NCBI RefSeq assembly: GCF_000264905.1 | Contig: NW_006763146.1 | Span: forward strand, 1,104,535 to 1,168,534 | Direction of reading: 5' to 3' | Length of the DNA: 64,000 nt | DNA from: Stereum hirsutum FP-91666 SS1 | Taxonomy: Eukaryota > Basidiomycota > Agaricomycetes > Russulales > Stereaceae | Part shown: piece after piece, positions 62,886-64,000 of the stretch | Layout of the letters: each line of letters starts with the position of its first letter | How positions within the stretch are numbered: position 1 is the first letter of the stretch | Made by a program: the position numbers and the translations under genes | Notes under the pieces: model-generated | The model's input: only the letters and a program-made list of their open reading frames with translations | Told to the model about the DNA's origin: nothing | Database searches by the model: none

Positions 62886-63791
62886 ATGCTCTCTCATCTT
62901 CCCACCGAAATCACCCATCTGACCTTAGCGGAACTTAAGGACTACATATCCAGTGGTACATGGTTAAACAGCAACGGCTTGAACGAATCGGACCCGGACA
63001 TCTCCTTAGTGTCATATCCAAGGAAGGTCGTCGCGATCGATATAGCAGGTGTCCCGCTCATCGTCAAATTCGGAACAATGGTATCTCTCAATGAGGCCGA
63101 CGTTACGCGTTATGTTGCCAACCACACATCTGTTCCTGTCCCCGCCATCTACCACACATTTGTCGATACGGACCGTCCACTCACAGTCACCTACATCATC
63201 GAGGAAAGACTTCCTGGCCATACACTCCAGTCTATCCTGACTACCATTGGTTTGGACGATCAGGAGACGATTTCTAGGGAGCTAGCAGATATCTTATGCC
63301 AGCTCTCGACCCTCAGCGGTCATCGGACTACTTTGGGACCGATGGATGGCCCATGGCAAAACTCGTACTTCACAGAACTCCTAGAGGACTACCCGTGCAC
63401 CGTTGAGGATGCAAGAACGACACGAGACTTTATCGAATACTTTTTACGTGTCAAGGGGTATCGTGATCCTTGCCAGCCGATCAAGACAATCGATGAGTCC
63501 CTTCAACCATTCGACCTTCAGCGCGCCCCGCTCTTCTCTCACGGAGACATGGGCCCGGCGAACATCATGGTCGCGGGTGGCCATATCGTGGGGATCATAG
63601 ACTGGCATGAGGCAGGATGGTACCCTTACTTCTGGGAGGACTTCGTGGCGGCAGGGGCGGGTTGTATGATCCCATCCAGGGAGGGTCAGGATAACTGGTA
63701 TGCAATAAGTCCTAACCTTCCCGTGACTTTTCTCGAGGAGATGGACGCCTTTAACCGGATATGGGGTAACGCACGGTACTATTATATGTGA
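62886..63791 (+). CDS. APH/choline-kinase-fold phosphotransferase
   Basis: An intronless frame from the ATG at 62886 (MLSHLPTEITHLTLAEL) gives 301 residues. The N-lobe has VVAIDIAGVPLIVKFG, with a probable ATP-binding Lys, and TVTYIIEERLPGHTL. The C-lobe has LFSHGDMGPANIMV, the HxDxxxxN catalytic loop of aminoglycoside phosphotransferase-like enzymes, and IVGIIDWHEAG, whose Asp binds metal in place of DFG. FVDTDRPLTV and PYFWEDFVAAG are usual for the large fungal APH-like family. Substrates of these fungal members are mostly unknown; many act on small molecules. All catalytic residues are present. The frame is open for 51 bases upstream without an ATG, and a likely 5' UTR intron ends there. 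Confidence 0.85.
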   Translation: MLSHLPTEITHLTLAELKDYISSGTWLNSNGLNESDPDISLVSYPRKVVAIDIAGVPLIVKFGTMVSLNEADVTRYVANHTSVPVPAIYHTFVDTDRPLTVTYIIEERLPGHTLQSILTTIGLDDQETISRELADILCQLSTLSGHRTTLGPMDGPWQNSYFTELLEDYPCTVEDARTTRDFIEYFLRVKGYRDPCQPIKTIDESLQPFDLQRAPLFSHGDMGPANIMVAGGHIVGIIDWHEAGWYPYFWEDFVAAGAGCMIPSREGQDNWYAISPNLPVTFLEEMDAFNRIWGNARYYYM

Positions 63792-64000
63792 AAAGATTAT
63801 GGCATACCTCCTTCATATCTCTTTGCACCGTCCCTCTGCCGCACTGTCAACTGCCACTACATTCCACCAGCCATTGAAGAGCCTGGGAGTCCGATTGCAT
63901 CATTCCTGGGTTGATCTGGCTCTTTCTTCATCGTTGAAGTGAAGTACTAGAGCCCTGATATAATTCCGCCTGATGATCGGCTACGATAATCTTAGGAGAG

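Overview
This is nuclear DNA of a basidiomycete fungus, most likely an agaricomycete (mushroom-forming). The evidence is dense genes on both strands, many introns of about 45-70 nt with GT..AG ends, a multi-exon P450, a delta-12 desaturase, a GPI-anchored secretome, and a KDZ-class DNA transposon carrying a TET/JBP gene. The window starts inside a minus-strand gene and otherwise holds complete genes. Exon limits below were read by hand from splice signals and reading-frame continuity; no search was run.

Layout, 1-18.8 kb: a partial disordered nuclear-type protein (-) shares a promoter with a Bir1/survivin gene (+). Next come a GPI-anchored secreted protein (-), a multi-pass membrane protein (+), an intron-containing tRNA-Arg(ACG) (-), a kinase-like gene (+), a cytochrome P450 (+) and the mismatch-repair gene MSH2 (-).

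19.25-33.07 kb is one complete transposon of 13,820 bp. It has terminal inverted repeats of about 370-430 bp and a perfect 7-bp target-site duplication (CTATGTC). All five genes lie on the minus strand and all have uninterrupted frames after splicing: a KDZ transposase (1,032 aa), an acidic proline-rich protein with an RNase-H1-N-like C-terminal module (498 aa), an unrecognised protein (357 aa), a TET/JBP 2-oxoglutarate/Fe(II) dioxygenase (582 aa), and a basic protein with an HMG-box-like segment (409 aa). Co-occurrence of KDZ transposases and TET/JBP genes is an established theme in mushroom genomes. Here the whole unit is bounded, recently mobile and apparently autonomous. It sits 433 bp upstream of the MSH2 start codon.

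33.1-64 kb: a DUF3433-like membrane protein (-), a delta-12 fatty-acid desaturase with an 8-nt microexon (-), the scavenger decapping enzyme DcpS (-), a small acidic conserved protein (+), initiator tRNA-Met (-), a small single-pass membrane protein (+), a large SNF2/RING ATPase (-), a mitochondrial carrier (-), a GPI-anchored GH16 glycosidase (+), an MDR-family oxidoreductase (-), a small unknown protein (-) and an APH-like phosphotransferase (+). Apart from the transposon, the neighbours look like ordinary chromosomal genes with no shared pathway.
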